Of a stretch of 64,000 bases of DNA, positions 36,805 to 47,857 are shown in pieces. The translations under genes were made by a program, and so were the position numbers. Under the pieces are notes generated by a model. That model was not told where the DNA came from. It was given only the letters and a program-made list of their open reading frames with translations, and did not search any database. Source of the DNA: Erythroxylum novogranatense. Lineage: Eukaryota; Streptophyta; Magnoliopsida; Malpighiales; Erythroxylaceae. Where the stretch lies: positions 9,047,001-9,111,000 of the forward strand of contig CM057235.1 of NCBI GenBank assembly GCA_029891385.1. Direction: 5' to 3'. The stretch's first letter is position 1. Every line of letters begins with the position of its first letter.

Positions 36805-37767
36805 CGAATTTTCCAAATAAAATTAAACGTATCGAATCTTATTTCTAAACATAGAAAAAGAATCATCCATGAGTTGTTTTAAAGGTTTACCAAGCTTACC
36901 TTTTCATACCTTTGCAAAAGTTGAAAATGTATGACATTTTAACCAAAAGGAATCGAGTATGACCTATATAACTGTACCAGAAAGATATAACGTTATTTAA
37001 AACAATTAGGAAGGAACAAAAGTCGTTGGTATAAAGCAAATTACCATATGAATAGTAACATTTACCAAATGAATAGTAATCTGAAAATTTCAAACGCCCA
37101 TAACTTTTTCATCCTAATTCGAAACTTAACCCTTTTTACCCCGTTTTAAAGATCTTGCCAAACTTTATCAACTTTAAGAAATACCCTTTTTCCAAATTTT
37201 AACTCTAAGATACTCTAAAACACAATACAAGGTAGCTGCCCATTTTTTTAAAAAAAATGGACAGCACCTCCCCTAAAATTGATCTAGCCAAAACTTCAAC
37301 GCTTACTCAAACCTCGCACAAAACGCAGCTTTAAAGCGCACCACACACTCCTATTAGTCTAACCATTTCTCAACCTAACTTCTAAACATCAAATCCGGAT
37401 AGTAACGTCGCAATTTTAATCATTCTACATATTTCAAGCTAACTACTAAACATCCATTCATTTGTTTTTTTCCTCATAAAGGCATTCACAAGCTCATGCT
37501 TGCTTTTACCTTCTCACTCATGCAAACATATATACATACCTACTTAAACATATTCAAATATACAATGAAACCTCAAAACCTTAAAAGTTTACATGAAATA
37601 CACAAATACAATGCTTTAAAGAGCATTTTAGCCCGAATACATCAACTTCCAAAAAGAAAGTCTAAAATGCTAGCCAAAGCATCGTTTTATAAAAGTTTAA
37701 CTTTAAAAGCAAAAGCATCGGAGGATGCTTTATTCCCGATGCGTCGACCCAGTTTCTCGCTCAAGAC

Positions 37768-39112
37768 CTGTGGAGGGAAGGAAGGGGGTGAGCACGATGG
37801 CTCCGTGGGTAACAGTCTAATAATTAAGCATAAGCTAACACATGCATCAATAATGATAATTTCATGTCAATAACCATCAATTTCATTTTCTAACAAATAA
37901 AACAATTACAAAATCACCAAATGTCAGATAGCAGCACAAAAGCACATATCAGGTGGTCCGAGTGATCCTAACAGGACGTACTACACATGTTCGACAAGCG
38001 ACTATGTGTAGCCGTGAACAGAGGGGAGTCCGATTTCGGAACTCCTATGCCACTAGCGGGCAGGCGGGCAAAGCCTATGACAAGTGCGCACTTGTTAAAC
38101 AGAGGGGATCACTACAAACCCACGAAATCATACAAGATCACCTTAGGCATTCATTCTAAATTGCATACTCACTTTATCATTTTCAATCAAGGTTCCAACT
38201 CATTTTCAATTAAACAATCATCCCAAGGATTTGCTACTGATTGCCATTTCAACAAATCACATGCATAAAATCTCCAAATTCAAATATTCGCACCTTATCA
38301 TTTAACAAATAATTTTACAAACCTTTACATATATACATCAAAAGGCACATAATACACGCTTAAACTATCACATTAGCTCAAAATTCACAAATCATAGCCC
38401 AATACTTAATGATTAAAAGTTACCCACCTTGACTTCGATGGCTAGGAATTGGGTTAACTTGCCTAATGGATTGTTTTGACTCTCCTCAATTTCCAAGCGC
38501 ATGATTGACCTTAATGCAATTATAATAAGGCTAATTAATTAAAAGAGTAAAGTGCTGGAATTTTAAATAAAAAAGAAAAACTTACATTTAAGCTAATCTA
38601 ATCTTCCTTATATCTCCAATTACGTTAATTTACCTTAACCAAGGCATACAACCCTTCATCAACACATAATTAGGCCAATTACTCAATGATGCCTATGCTG
38701 AAATTTTACGAACATAACGAAACTTAAAATTAAACCGACGTAACCTTACCTAACCCTTCTTATACCTTCCCTAGGCCATACCAACTCGAAATCCCCTTCA
38801 AATCCAATCCCATTTTCGCAAATTTTCATATCCTAGGTCATACACAAATCTGAAATTTTCCAAGCATCCATTTTCTTCTCTTTTTCCATTCTTTCCTAAT
38901 CTAACCATCTTCAATCATCATATTAACCAAGAAAAAGGCAAAATCTAACAAAATTTTTAAACAATTTCGTAAACCCTAATCCTACCCCAAATATGAAATT
39001 TTAAACCTCCATCTAAACCTTCTTCTTTCTTCATCAAGTAGCTTCAAACATCATTCTTGAGCAAGGAAGGTCAAACTAAAACAAGAAATCAAGGAAAATT
39101 CGAAATCCTTAC
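37768..39112 (-). other. Predicted LTR-internal intron, solo LTR E
   Basis: Sense donor AACAAG/GTAAGG at 39112; acceptor CTTCCCTCCACAG/G ending 37768. The hairpin GAGC-6 nt-GCTC (37790-37803) ends 22 nt before the AG. Length 1345 nt. Confidence 0.48.
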
Positions 39113-41541
39113 CTTGTTAAACACTCACGAAATCTTCTTCCTTTGGCTCAAATGAAAGACAACTCCTCCCCTTTCACTTAGCTTTCACGAAATCCCTAGG
39201 AAACTCCCAAAAGCTTCACGTTTTTTTTTCTTCTTCCTTCCCTTCTTTCTTGATGGCCGAAACCTTCTCCCTTCTATTTCTCCTTTGGATTTTCGAAACT
39301 CCACTCACTTCTCTCTTCTTTGGTGTACTTTCGTATAACTTGGAAAATGACTTAGGTTTTGGCTTCTTCTCACTTGTTTCCTATGCACAAAAACGACATC
39401 ACTTACGCCTCTCCCTCCATTAAATTTCGTTGGCCTCTTTCATTTTTTATTCTTTTTTTATTTCCTTTATAAATTCTCTTCCTTAACTAACATCCTAAGC
39501 CAAGTCTTCAAGCCCAAAATTTCCCTCCTTCTCACTTTCACCAAATTTTCATTTCCCTCTTTCCATTTCAAACTTAACTTTTGTGGGCTCCCACTTAAAA
39601 GCCCATAAGCTCCCTTCCTTTTTCATTTAATCTTCCATACAAACCCTAGCCCACTTAATTGATAAACCTAAAGCCTTATAACCATTTCAACAAATTCTAA
39701 TTTATTCCTAACATGACCTAATTGAATAATTCTTATTCATTGAAAATATAATACAAAATTAAAATTCTAATTTAACTAAATTCCTGAAATTTAATATTAT
39801 TGCTATAAATTCTAACTCTCAATTTCTTCAATTACTAATTATAGCTCTAAAAAAAATCCCAAATATTCTAACCAATTGGAAATCTAATAAAACCCTAATT
39901 GAAACCCTAATTACTTCGATTAATACTAGCCAAAAGATAATGAACTTACCAATAATTTAAACAAACCTATTTAATAAAGAAAAAGGGATCGGGGTCTAAC
40001 ATTAATCACTCATCAAATAGCCAATAAATGAGACTTACTTCATTTATCTTTAAAATGGCTATTTGAAAAGACCATAACCTATAATTGAATACCCATTTCG
40101 GTTTTGGCAAGAAGAAAGAAGGAAGATGGTCCATCTAATGCACATCTTTCATCTTTAATCTAATGAATGTAAATAGGTTACATGCCAACATTAAAAGCCA
40201 ACTATTAAACCATTTAATGGTAAGTTCATAACTCCATTTAATAATGATGAACCATAATAAAGACCATCTTTATTTAGTATTTTAATGTCAAATGTGTGGT
40301 TACACATCTAACCTAACACAATTTCGAAATTGCTTCTTCTCTATTTAAAAAAATTGTTTTAATATAATTAATCTAATCAATTACATTAAACGAAAACAAG
40401 CCCATTTCTAAATGAACATATGGGCTTCCAATTAACCATTAATTAGTGTAAGCCCATCATTCAATTATGGACTTCTAAAGCCTCCAAACTACTTCTTACT
40501 TAGCTTGATAACCTTCCTTAAAGCCAAGTGGGGAATCTTATTGGACTTTGATAATTCAAGCTCCAATAAGCCCAGAAATAATTCAATCTCATTGGAATTA
40601 ATTCTAGCTTATTAACTAAATGTCATTCCACTAAAGACAATTAGTTGAACTCTTGAATTATTAAATATTATGAGAATATGTCCAATTGCAAACCCTATTT
40701 AGAACCTTATTATAGCCATCCGCACAACAAAGGGTAAAATTACCGTTTTGCCCTTATGTTGGTTTTTCCTTCTAGATCTCTCATTTTACTTTATATGGTG
40801 ATTAACACATAAGATCTCATCTTAGTGTTAAGACTTGATGGGTAGCTAGTCCATCAAACTCTGGCCAGTTTAATCACCAAATCTCCTTAAAATATCTAGA
40901 AGAGATGATAACACTATAAACTCTTTATTTGAGTGAATGTTCCCTGATACATGTTTCAATTAATAATTCCAACATGTAGACACTTTGGATTAAGTCCTGT
41001 AAAATCCATTCCAATCATATCAAAATTATAATGAAACACATATGAGTTCACCACTCATCAAGATTGTGGTTCATAATAAGCGAATCTTAAGTTGTATGTT
41101 TTAAGATTAAAGTAACGACCCACTTTATTCTTGAAAACATACTTGATTCAATTCATTTAATAGTGCCATTATCGATAGTCTACTACTATCATGATATGAA
41201 ACTCATCATTCCCTTTAAGTAAACTCCTTTACTTATATGGAGATAAATCACAACACTACGATCTAAACCATAATCAAACGACCAACTTGATTATTCAACT
41301 GTGAATCAATTAATTGATTCTAATAATATACATGTTTCCCATACATCTCTATGTATATGTATATTACTTACAAATGAATCTTGGTACCTTATGACCAGAT
41401 ATATAATGCTCATACAGATAAAACCAAATTCTTTTGTTTTATTAATAATAAATATTTTCATTACAAAGCATGAATCAAGAAGATAAAGTTACATGTAAAT
41501 ACACTTGCTTTCCAGGGCACTATATTTACATAACTCCAACA

Positions 41542-41925
41542 AGGGGTAGGAGAGCCCTCTGGGTATGCACTACTTCCCACACATCTTAGGGAGTGGAGAG
41601 CTCTCTAGGTATGCACTAACTTATCAATCGTTGAGCTTTTCGCTCTGAAATTGTCTTGTCAAGGGCTCATTAATCATTGAGCGCGTCTTAGGGGTAGGAG
41701 AGCCCTCTGGGTATGCACTACTTCCCACGCGTCTTAGAGGTAGGAGAGCCCTCTGGGTATGCACTAACTCATCAATCGTTGAGCTTTTCGCTCTGAAACT
41801 GTCCCATCAAAGGCTTATTAATCATTGAGCGAGTCTTAGGGGTAGGAGAACCCTCTGGGTATACACTACTTCCCACGCGTCTTAGGGATAGGAGAGCCCT
41901 CTGGGTATGCACTATTCCTTTTCGA
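41542..41925. repeat. Higher-order tandem repeat in solo LTR A
   Basis: Units of about 48 bp containing TAGGAGAGCCCTCTGGGTAT, arranged in pairs within larger units of about 150 bp that also contain TCATTAATCATTGAGCG. About six small units. Copia A inserted into the same AGGGG word that starts the array; related sequence precedes it at 16480-16546. Confidence 0.88.
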
Positions 41926-42659
41926 GCTCGAGGCTCTTTTTCAGTAGTCGAGCTTGTAGCTCTAATCAGTATATCACAGTCATTTCTAATCTATTCCAGA
42001 TTTCCACATCACAAACACAATTACACTTTCACATTCTCATAACATTTCTGTATACTATCACTTCAATACTCCGGACCTTCCATCCGGAGTTCATATTCAA
42101 TATTATCTCATCATTTTACTTCAGAGAATTTAAATCACTGAATTATAATATTTAATACTTTGAGAATCGTCTAGGTCACTCACCTGGCTTCCGTACTAAC
42201 GTCTGGAAGTCTCTAAAATGTTTGAGGTTGACTTTTCAAAAGTGCCTCTATCATAAATCAGAACACATATTTTTAGCACATAGTACATTTTAGAAATAAA
42301 GCACATGTAGCAATATAATGATAAATACTATGCACTTTCATGACATTCCCAGCACTGACCATAAAATAATTCCCGTTAAACATTTCTTAAAAAGAAACAG
42401 AACTCAATTGACTCTCAAATTATACAATTTGTTTCAGAAATATGAAAATCATTGCCCAATATAGACGGACTATCTTTATGCCGAAAACATACTTTACACT
42501 AAACTTCCATTCAAATTTGAGGACTTTAACAGACTGCTTCAACACTCCCCCTTTCTATAAGCGTATAAACCCTTGTCTCAAGTTCATAACAAATCCAACA
42601 TTATCTCATTTGAAAGACGGTAGAAAAGTTATCGCTTAAAATTCAAAATATGACTTTCT

Positions 42660-42812
42660 GGGAACAGTAGCTCGCCGTGACGTGAAGAAGCTCGCCGCGG
42701 CGAAATCCAAACACTCGCCCTCGTCGCGACGTGCACGTTTTCCCTCGTCATGACATGCTTCTCGCCCTCGTTGCGACGTGCGCATGAACACGTCGCGACG
42801 TGCGAGCCCGAT
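42660..42812. repeat. CpG-rich island in solo LTR A
   Basis: Repeated words CGTCGCGACGTG, CTCGCC and GCGGCG in AT-rich surroundings, inside the predicted intron. CGTCGCGACGTG also occurs in the LARD-like 5' LTR island near 5110. Confidence 0.75.
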
Positions 42813-43896
42813 CGCGCCTCCCAAATCCGTCTTTAAGCCATTTCAATCCATTTTTGTCCAATTTATTCAACACACAACTCATCTATGTTCCAAATTAACA
42901 CTCATACATCATTTTCCAACTCAAATCCAACCTATATCATTTACAAATCATCAGAAATATATCCCATGTTCGGAAACCCTAAACCAACATATACATAACC
43001 CAATCTTTACTCACATCACTCAAAACATAAATCAATCAACAAATCAAGAGGAAGGATACTTAAACTTACTTGATTTAGCTCACAAATTCCTTAAACTCTT
43101 CATAACTCCATCGAAAATTCCTTTCTTCTTCTCCTCCTCCTCTTCTGCACGACATCTTCATTTCTTTCCACATTTTCAAAACCAAATTTCCTTTTTATAC
43201 CATTTCAAATTATGAAATGTCCCTTTTGCCCTCTTCATTTAACCTTAACCCTTATTCTAATAAGTGTCATACCCAAATCACCCATATAACAATTTTTTAT
43301 AACCCATGACTTCTATTTAGAAAAGTCCCACTCTTAGGGACTGAATTGAAATTCAATTCTTTCAAAAATCATTCACTTTCATGCCTGTCAAATTCCCAAT
43401 TCAATCAATTCATTTACTAGACTTTCATAAATCTTTTTAAAATTCAATAACGAGAATTCCTAAATCACATCTTTAGTTGGAGTGTCAATGATACAGTCAT
43501 TGTACCGGAAATCTCATCAGTACCCATTTTACAATTTTCTGGAGAATTCCCACAAAGCACTCCAATTCAATTTCTCAATTACACAATTTCACATTTTCAC
43601 AAAAATACCAAAACTGGGAATTGTCACAAATGCATGCACAATTTTGTTAGCGATCTAGAAGGGGGTTTGAATAGATCTTTAAAATTCTTTAAGAACTTCT
43701 ACAATAAAATCAGAAGTTAATTCCCACAATAGTAATTTAAACAAATTTAAATACAAAGAGTAAGGAAGAAGATCAAACACTGTTTTTATAGAGCTTCGGT
43801 GCTAAGACCTACGTCCTCTACCTAAGCTCCCACTTAGGATTTTGCAAACCACTTTATTACACACATTGTAGTTCAGTGTGAACTCTTACAATCCCG

Positions 43897-44043
43897 CTTG
43901 ATTTCCGGCTCAAGCTACCTTTACACTTGATTTGTCTTCCGGCACAAATCTTACCAATACCGCTTGATTTCGGCTCAAGCAACCTTCTGAGATGATTTGT
44001 CTTCCCACAAATCCTACCAAGAATACTTGATTTCTGGCTCAAG
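43897..44043 (-). repeat. Array of five small hairpins in the copia B R/U5 region
   Basis: Alternating palindromic units: CTTGA...TCAAG at 43897-43914, 43963-43979 and 44026-44043; GATTTGT...ACAAATC at 43929-43950 and 43994-44013. Loops on the sense strand are variants of GCCGGAA. The array lies about 150-300 nt after the predicted transcription start. Confidence 0.8.
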
Positions 44044-44220
44044 CTACCTCACATGTGACCTTTCACTAGTCACTCAATTTGTAAAAGAAATAGGATAAAG
44101 ATCTAAGAACAAGTGCTCAATACAAATGTAAACAAAGTAAGAATAATGATGAGCAATTTGGAGCAAGATAAGAGTATTTTGGCTCGTAGAACTTGTGTTA
44201 ACTCTTCTTCCATCATCCTC

Positions 44221-44228
44221 TATTTATA
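44221..44228 (-). promoter_or_regulatory. TATA box of copia B LTR
   Basis: TATAAATA on the minus strand (5' LTR counterpart 47795-47802), immediately downstream of the palindrome array. Confidence 0.75.
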
Positions 44229-44350
44229 CTTGAAGAAATATAGCTGTTGGGAACCCATATAGCCGTTGCATGATTGTTATGACCGTTCCTTAACAATCTC
44301 CCTTCCATTTTTGACTAATTGGACCGTTGGAATTTATGTGCTGTACCCAT

Positions 44351-44585
44351 AAGTCGACTTGTCGAGTTGTATAAGTCGACTTGTGACCATAAGTCGACTT
44401 GTCGAGTTGTATAAGTCGACTTGTGACAATATTTTACGTAAACTTGCATCTCCGCTCTTCTATAAGTCGACTTGTGATGTGTAAGTCGACTTGTGGTCCA
44501 CGATAAGTCAACTTGTATGTTGTTAGTCGACTTGTGTTGACATATCTTCATATATTAGTTGACATATGATGTTCTAGTCGACTTA
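44351..44585 (-). promoter_or_regulatory. AAGTCGACTT palindrome array in copia B U3
   Basis: Six perfect copies of the 10-bp palindrome (44351, 44373, 44391, 44413, 44464, 44483) plus three one- or two-base variants, 120-360 bp upstream of the TATA box. Three more perfect copies lie in the internal spacer (45411, 45433, 45505). Repeat-rich enhancer regions are known from Sirevirus and Tnt1-type LTRs; the binding factor is unknown. Confidence 0.75.
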
Positions 44586-44830
44586 TGTAAGCTTCAACGG
44601 TAATATCCACTCAAATCTTCTATAATCTTCATTATTTAAGCCTCTTTCACTTATAGGAAACTTCCATCTTGATTCTTCAATGATTAAACACTTGCCCATC
44701 TTGATTTGTACAATTCTTTCATTGAATATCAATCCCAAAATACCTGAAATAATTTCTTAACCAATTCTATACATTTTATTATTATCAAAACATAAGTGGA
44801 ATTAATTTGTCAACCACCATTGGTCCAACA

Positions 44831-45260
44831 ATCTCCCCCTTTTTGATAATGACAAATACTTAGAAATTGTTTAAGAAATGAAAACAAAGAAACATTGATC
44901 AAAGTTTTTATACCTTGTCATTTTGGTTAGAAGTCTCCCCCTCAATCATATAAATCATTGAATTTTAATAACCTTGAAAAATCAATTAAAATTTTAACAA
45001 ACTCCCCCTTAATCAAATAACTAATGAATATCCAATTTCTCATTTTTCTCCCCCTTTTTGTTATAATCAAAACAATTAATACAAACCAACAAAAGATGAA
45101 ATATCGCAATCACATTAAATAGAGAAACAAGTCAACAAGTCATCAAACACAAATAGTCTCAAATCAAACACACTCCCCCTCAATCAAATGACGGTGACTA
45201 AAAGATACCAATTATCAATTTCCAATATTACTCCCCCTTTTTGTCATAATTAAAAACCAA
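44831..45260 (-). repeat. Multiplied polypurine tracts of copia B
   Basis: Six CTCCCCCT tracts on the plus strand (about 44832, 44936, 45002, 45051, 45173, 45231), read AGGGGGAG in sense. Two forms alternate, one followed by TTTTTG and one by CAATCA or TAATCA. The one abutting the LTR is the functional PPT; repeated PPTs are a described Sirevirus trait. Confidence 0.82.
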
Positions 45261-45569
45261 TATGAAAAATAAAAAATAGTCGCAAATGTAAAACAGCAAA
45301 CACAAATAAAGGCAATTGTCATAACATAACAATCCAACAATTAATACAAATATCAGAAAGCCATAAGAAGCACCACACACTTGAAATAGCATAAGAATCC
45401 GTGTAGACATAAGTCGACTTGTTTACCTCCATAAGTCGACTTATCCTGAAATTTCTTCATTCCCAAAGGTTGTTTATATCATAGATCGACTTATTGACCC
45501 ACATAAGTCGACTTTGTTGTTGTCTCTACTCATATGCCTTAAACTTCCACTATCAGTGTACCATGTGCT

Positions 45570-47196
45570 TGGTGGATCTTCATTCCTTGCTTGTACCTAC
45601 AACTGAAACATCCTTTCTTCTCATTGGTACCCAAGCCATCTTGGGTCCATTTTGGTTAGTCATATAAACCACATTAGAAGGTGTTGTACCTTTTACCACC
45701 CAGATTTTCTTAACCTTAACACATCTCCTAATACTTTTACATGCAATTTCTATATGACCATCTTTCAAGCATCTAGCACATTGAGCAACTTTTCCATCCT
45801 TGGTAAATTTGGAAATTAAAGAACAATCTCTATTATAAGGATCATATCCCAAACCATGTTTAGAAATAGAATATCTTTGTAAAGATAACATCTCTTTAAA
45901 CTTTGCATTTCCACCAGCAAATTTTCCAACCACATAAGAAAATTCCTTTCTAAGTCTATCAAGCTCACAAGTAAGACTTTCTTTTTCAGCAAGACATGCA
46001 GAATGATCTTCCTTAGGACAATCTAAATCATCAATCGTCTCATGTAAAGCATTATTTTCAGCAACTAGTTCTCTTATTTTCTTTCTCAAATTTTTATTGA
46101 TTTCAATAGCTTCTTCAAAATCAATTTGCAAAGCATTAAAAGACTCTATAAGATCTTGATCAAAGAAAGTTACCTCATCTTCATCATCACTTGTTGAGGA
46201 GCTATTGGCCATAAGCGCTAGGTTGTTTTCATCATTACATTGATATGCTTCCGCATCATCACTCCATGTGGCTATAAGGTTAGCTTTCTTTTTCCCTTTG
46301 TCATTTTTCTGGAGATTTGAATTTTTCTTTTCTTGATAGCCTTTAGACCTTCTTTCTACAGTATACTTCTTCGTTTCTCCATTTCTTCCGCCACTTAATT
46401 CTTTTCTTGATTTTGAGAGTCCTTGAACTTCCTTAAATTTCTAGAGTACATAGCTATTTCTTCATCTTCCTCGTCTTCATCTATTTCCTCATCACTTTCA
46501 TCAACAAAAGAAGTGTTAGCTTTAAAAGCAATTGATTTTTGTGACTTACCTCTACCTCCTCTTGATTTGAGAATGATCTCATAGTTGATGAGTGATCCCA
46601 CCAAGGCGTTGAATTCCAAGTGATTAAGATCCTTGGACTCCATAATAGCGGTGACTTGTGAATCCCATTCTTTCGGTAAAGAGCGAAGAATCTTCTTCAC
46701 CTTCTTGCTATCTGTCATGTGCTTTCCAAGATTTCCTAATTCATTGATAATTTCTGCAAAACGATCAAGCATATTGGAAATAGACTCACCTTCTTTCATG
46801 ACAAACATTTCATAGTCATGGAGAAGCATGTTAATCTTTGTTTCCCTGACTTGGTTGGTTCCTTCATGGGTGATCGTAGTCTTTCCCACATTTCTTTGGC
46901 GCTGGTACGAGTTAACTCGGTTTCTTTCCTCAGCTGTGAGGCGCAATAGATTAGCTTCATCGCTTTAAGCGTTGATGTAGGCTTGCCTCAGGTCATTGTC
47001 ATCGTATTCCAGCTCAGTTTTAACTCACCATTTTCTTTTAACGGTGGTTGTGGACGAAGATAATTATCTTCAATATTCCACTCCTTCGCTCATGATGTGA
47101 TACTTCATAGGATTTTCCAAGATGAATAGTTAGTACCATTAAATAAAGGAGGCGATAATTTGTGTTACCTTCTTCCGCTAGTTTGTTGTGTGCCAT
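45570..47196 (-). pseudogene. Copia B gag (UBN2 type), with protease stub
   Basis: The start ATG at 47196 follows shortly after the PBS. The N-terminal part (FNGTNYSSWK, near 47160) is frameshifted. From 46946 the copia gag core is open (THEGTNQVRETKINMLLHDYE, SISNMLDRFAEIINELGNLG, LRSLPKEWDSQV). An acidic stretch (EEIDEDEEDEE) follows, then a second open part (46212-45580) with a coiled-coil-like region and a zinc-knuckle-like CARCLKDGHIEIAC. At 45544-45564 the sequence still encodes WYTDSG, the start of a copia protease, and then coding ends. Gag alone could form particles for a pol donated in trans, but this copy has frameshifts at both joins. Confidence 0.85.
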
Positions 47197-47209
47197 CCCG
47201 AGATACTTC

Positions 47210-47221
47210 GCTTCGATACCA
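47210..47221 (-). other. Primer-binding site of copia B
   Basis: Minus-strand TGGTATCGAAGC two bases from the LTR; nine or more of twelve bases match the initiator-Met-tRNA end. Confidence 0.75.
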
Positions 47222-47857
47222 ATTATTAGCGATCTAGAAGGGGTTGAATAGATCTTTAAAATTCTTTAAGAACTTCTACAATAAAATCAAAGTTAATTCC
47301 TGATAGTAATTTAAACAAATTTAAATACAAAGTAAGGAAGAAGATCAAACCTTTGTTTTATAGAGCTTGATCTTTAAGACCTCGTCCTCTACCTAAGCTC
47401 CCACTTAGGATTTTGCAAACCACTTTATTACACACTTTGTAGTTCAGTGTGAACTCTTACAATCCCGCTTGATTTCGGCTCGAAGCTACCTTTACACTTG
47501 ATTTGTCTTAAGCACAAATCTTACCAATCTAAACTTGATTTTCGGCTCAAGCAACCTTTACAGATGATTTTTCTTTCGACACAAATCCTACCAACAATAC
47601 TTGATTTCCGACTCAAGCTACCTCACATGTGACCTTTCACTAGTCACTCAATTTGCAAAAGAAATAGGATAAAGATCTAAGAACAAGTGCTTAATACAAA
47701 TGTAAACAAAGTAAGAATAATGATGAGCAATTTGGAGCAAGATAAGAGTATTTTGGCTTGTAGAACTTGTGTTAACTCTTCTTCCATCATCCTCTATTTA
47801 TACTTGAAGAAATATAGCTGTTGGGAACTCATATAGCCGTTGCATGATTGTTATGAC

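Larger units (their letters stand above)
35890..40001 (-). mobile_element. Solo LTR E (gypsy type), 4.1 kb
   Basis: TGTTGGAACCCC at 35890 and GGGGTCTAACA ending 40001, flanked by TTAAT (35885-35889 and 40002-40006). No coding sequence. The minus-strand LTR organisation (TATA-like TTTATAAAG near 39470, donor, hairpin, acceptor) matches the other gypsy LTRs, so it is read as a solo LTR of an unidentified Ty3/gypsy family. It contains a 447-bp tandem duplication near its sense 3' end. Confidence 0.82.
16547..41541 (-). mobile_element. Copia A: Ty1/copia retrotransposon carrying two nested insertions
   Basis: LTR ends TGTTGGATCGG (16547) and CTCCAACA (41541), with TSD AGGGG at 16542-16546 and 41542-41546. 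Minus orientation: PBS beside the right LTR, PPT beside the left LTR, and gag-PR-IN-RT-RNase H order on the minus strand, as in copia elements. It is interrupted by gypsy A' (19770-31013) and solo LTR E (35890-40001); net length about 9.6 kb. Every coding domain has frameshifts or stops, so it is inactive. Confidence 0.92.
35327..41541 (-). repeat. 5' LTR of copia A, interrupted
   Basis: LTR sequence 35327-35889 and 40007-41541, split by solo LTR E. Read together it matches 16547-18652 along its full length. Confidence 0.92.
15665..43069 (-). other. Predicted LTR-internal intron, solo LTR A (interrupted by copia A)
   Basis: Sense-strand donor ATCAA/GTAAGT (43069 downward) and acceptor AATTGTTTTGCAG ending at 15665. 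The hairpin 15689-15706 ends 24 nt before the AG. Donor context and hairpin are nearly the same as in the LARD-like LTR although most of the rest differs. About 3 kb of LTR sequence would be removed if copia A were absent. Confidence 0.45.
43645..44830 (-). repeat. 3' LTR of copia B
   Basis: 1186 bp. It contains, in sense order, the AAGTCGACTT palindrome array (44585-44351), a TATA box (44228-44221) and a five-hairpin array (44043-43897). Confidence 0.92.

Noticed and set aside
36896..37093. Short minus-strand frame inside solo LTR E
   Set aside because: AT-rich, no domain, inside LTR sequence.
44315..44551. Open frame of 78 codons, also present at 54660-54896
   Set aside because: Generated by the AAGTCGACTT repeats in both copia B LTRs; no domain, and LTR-internal.
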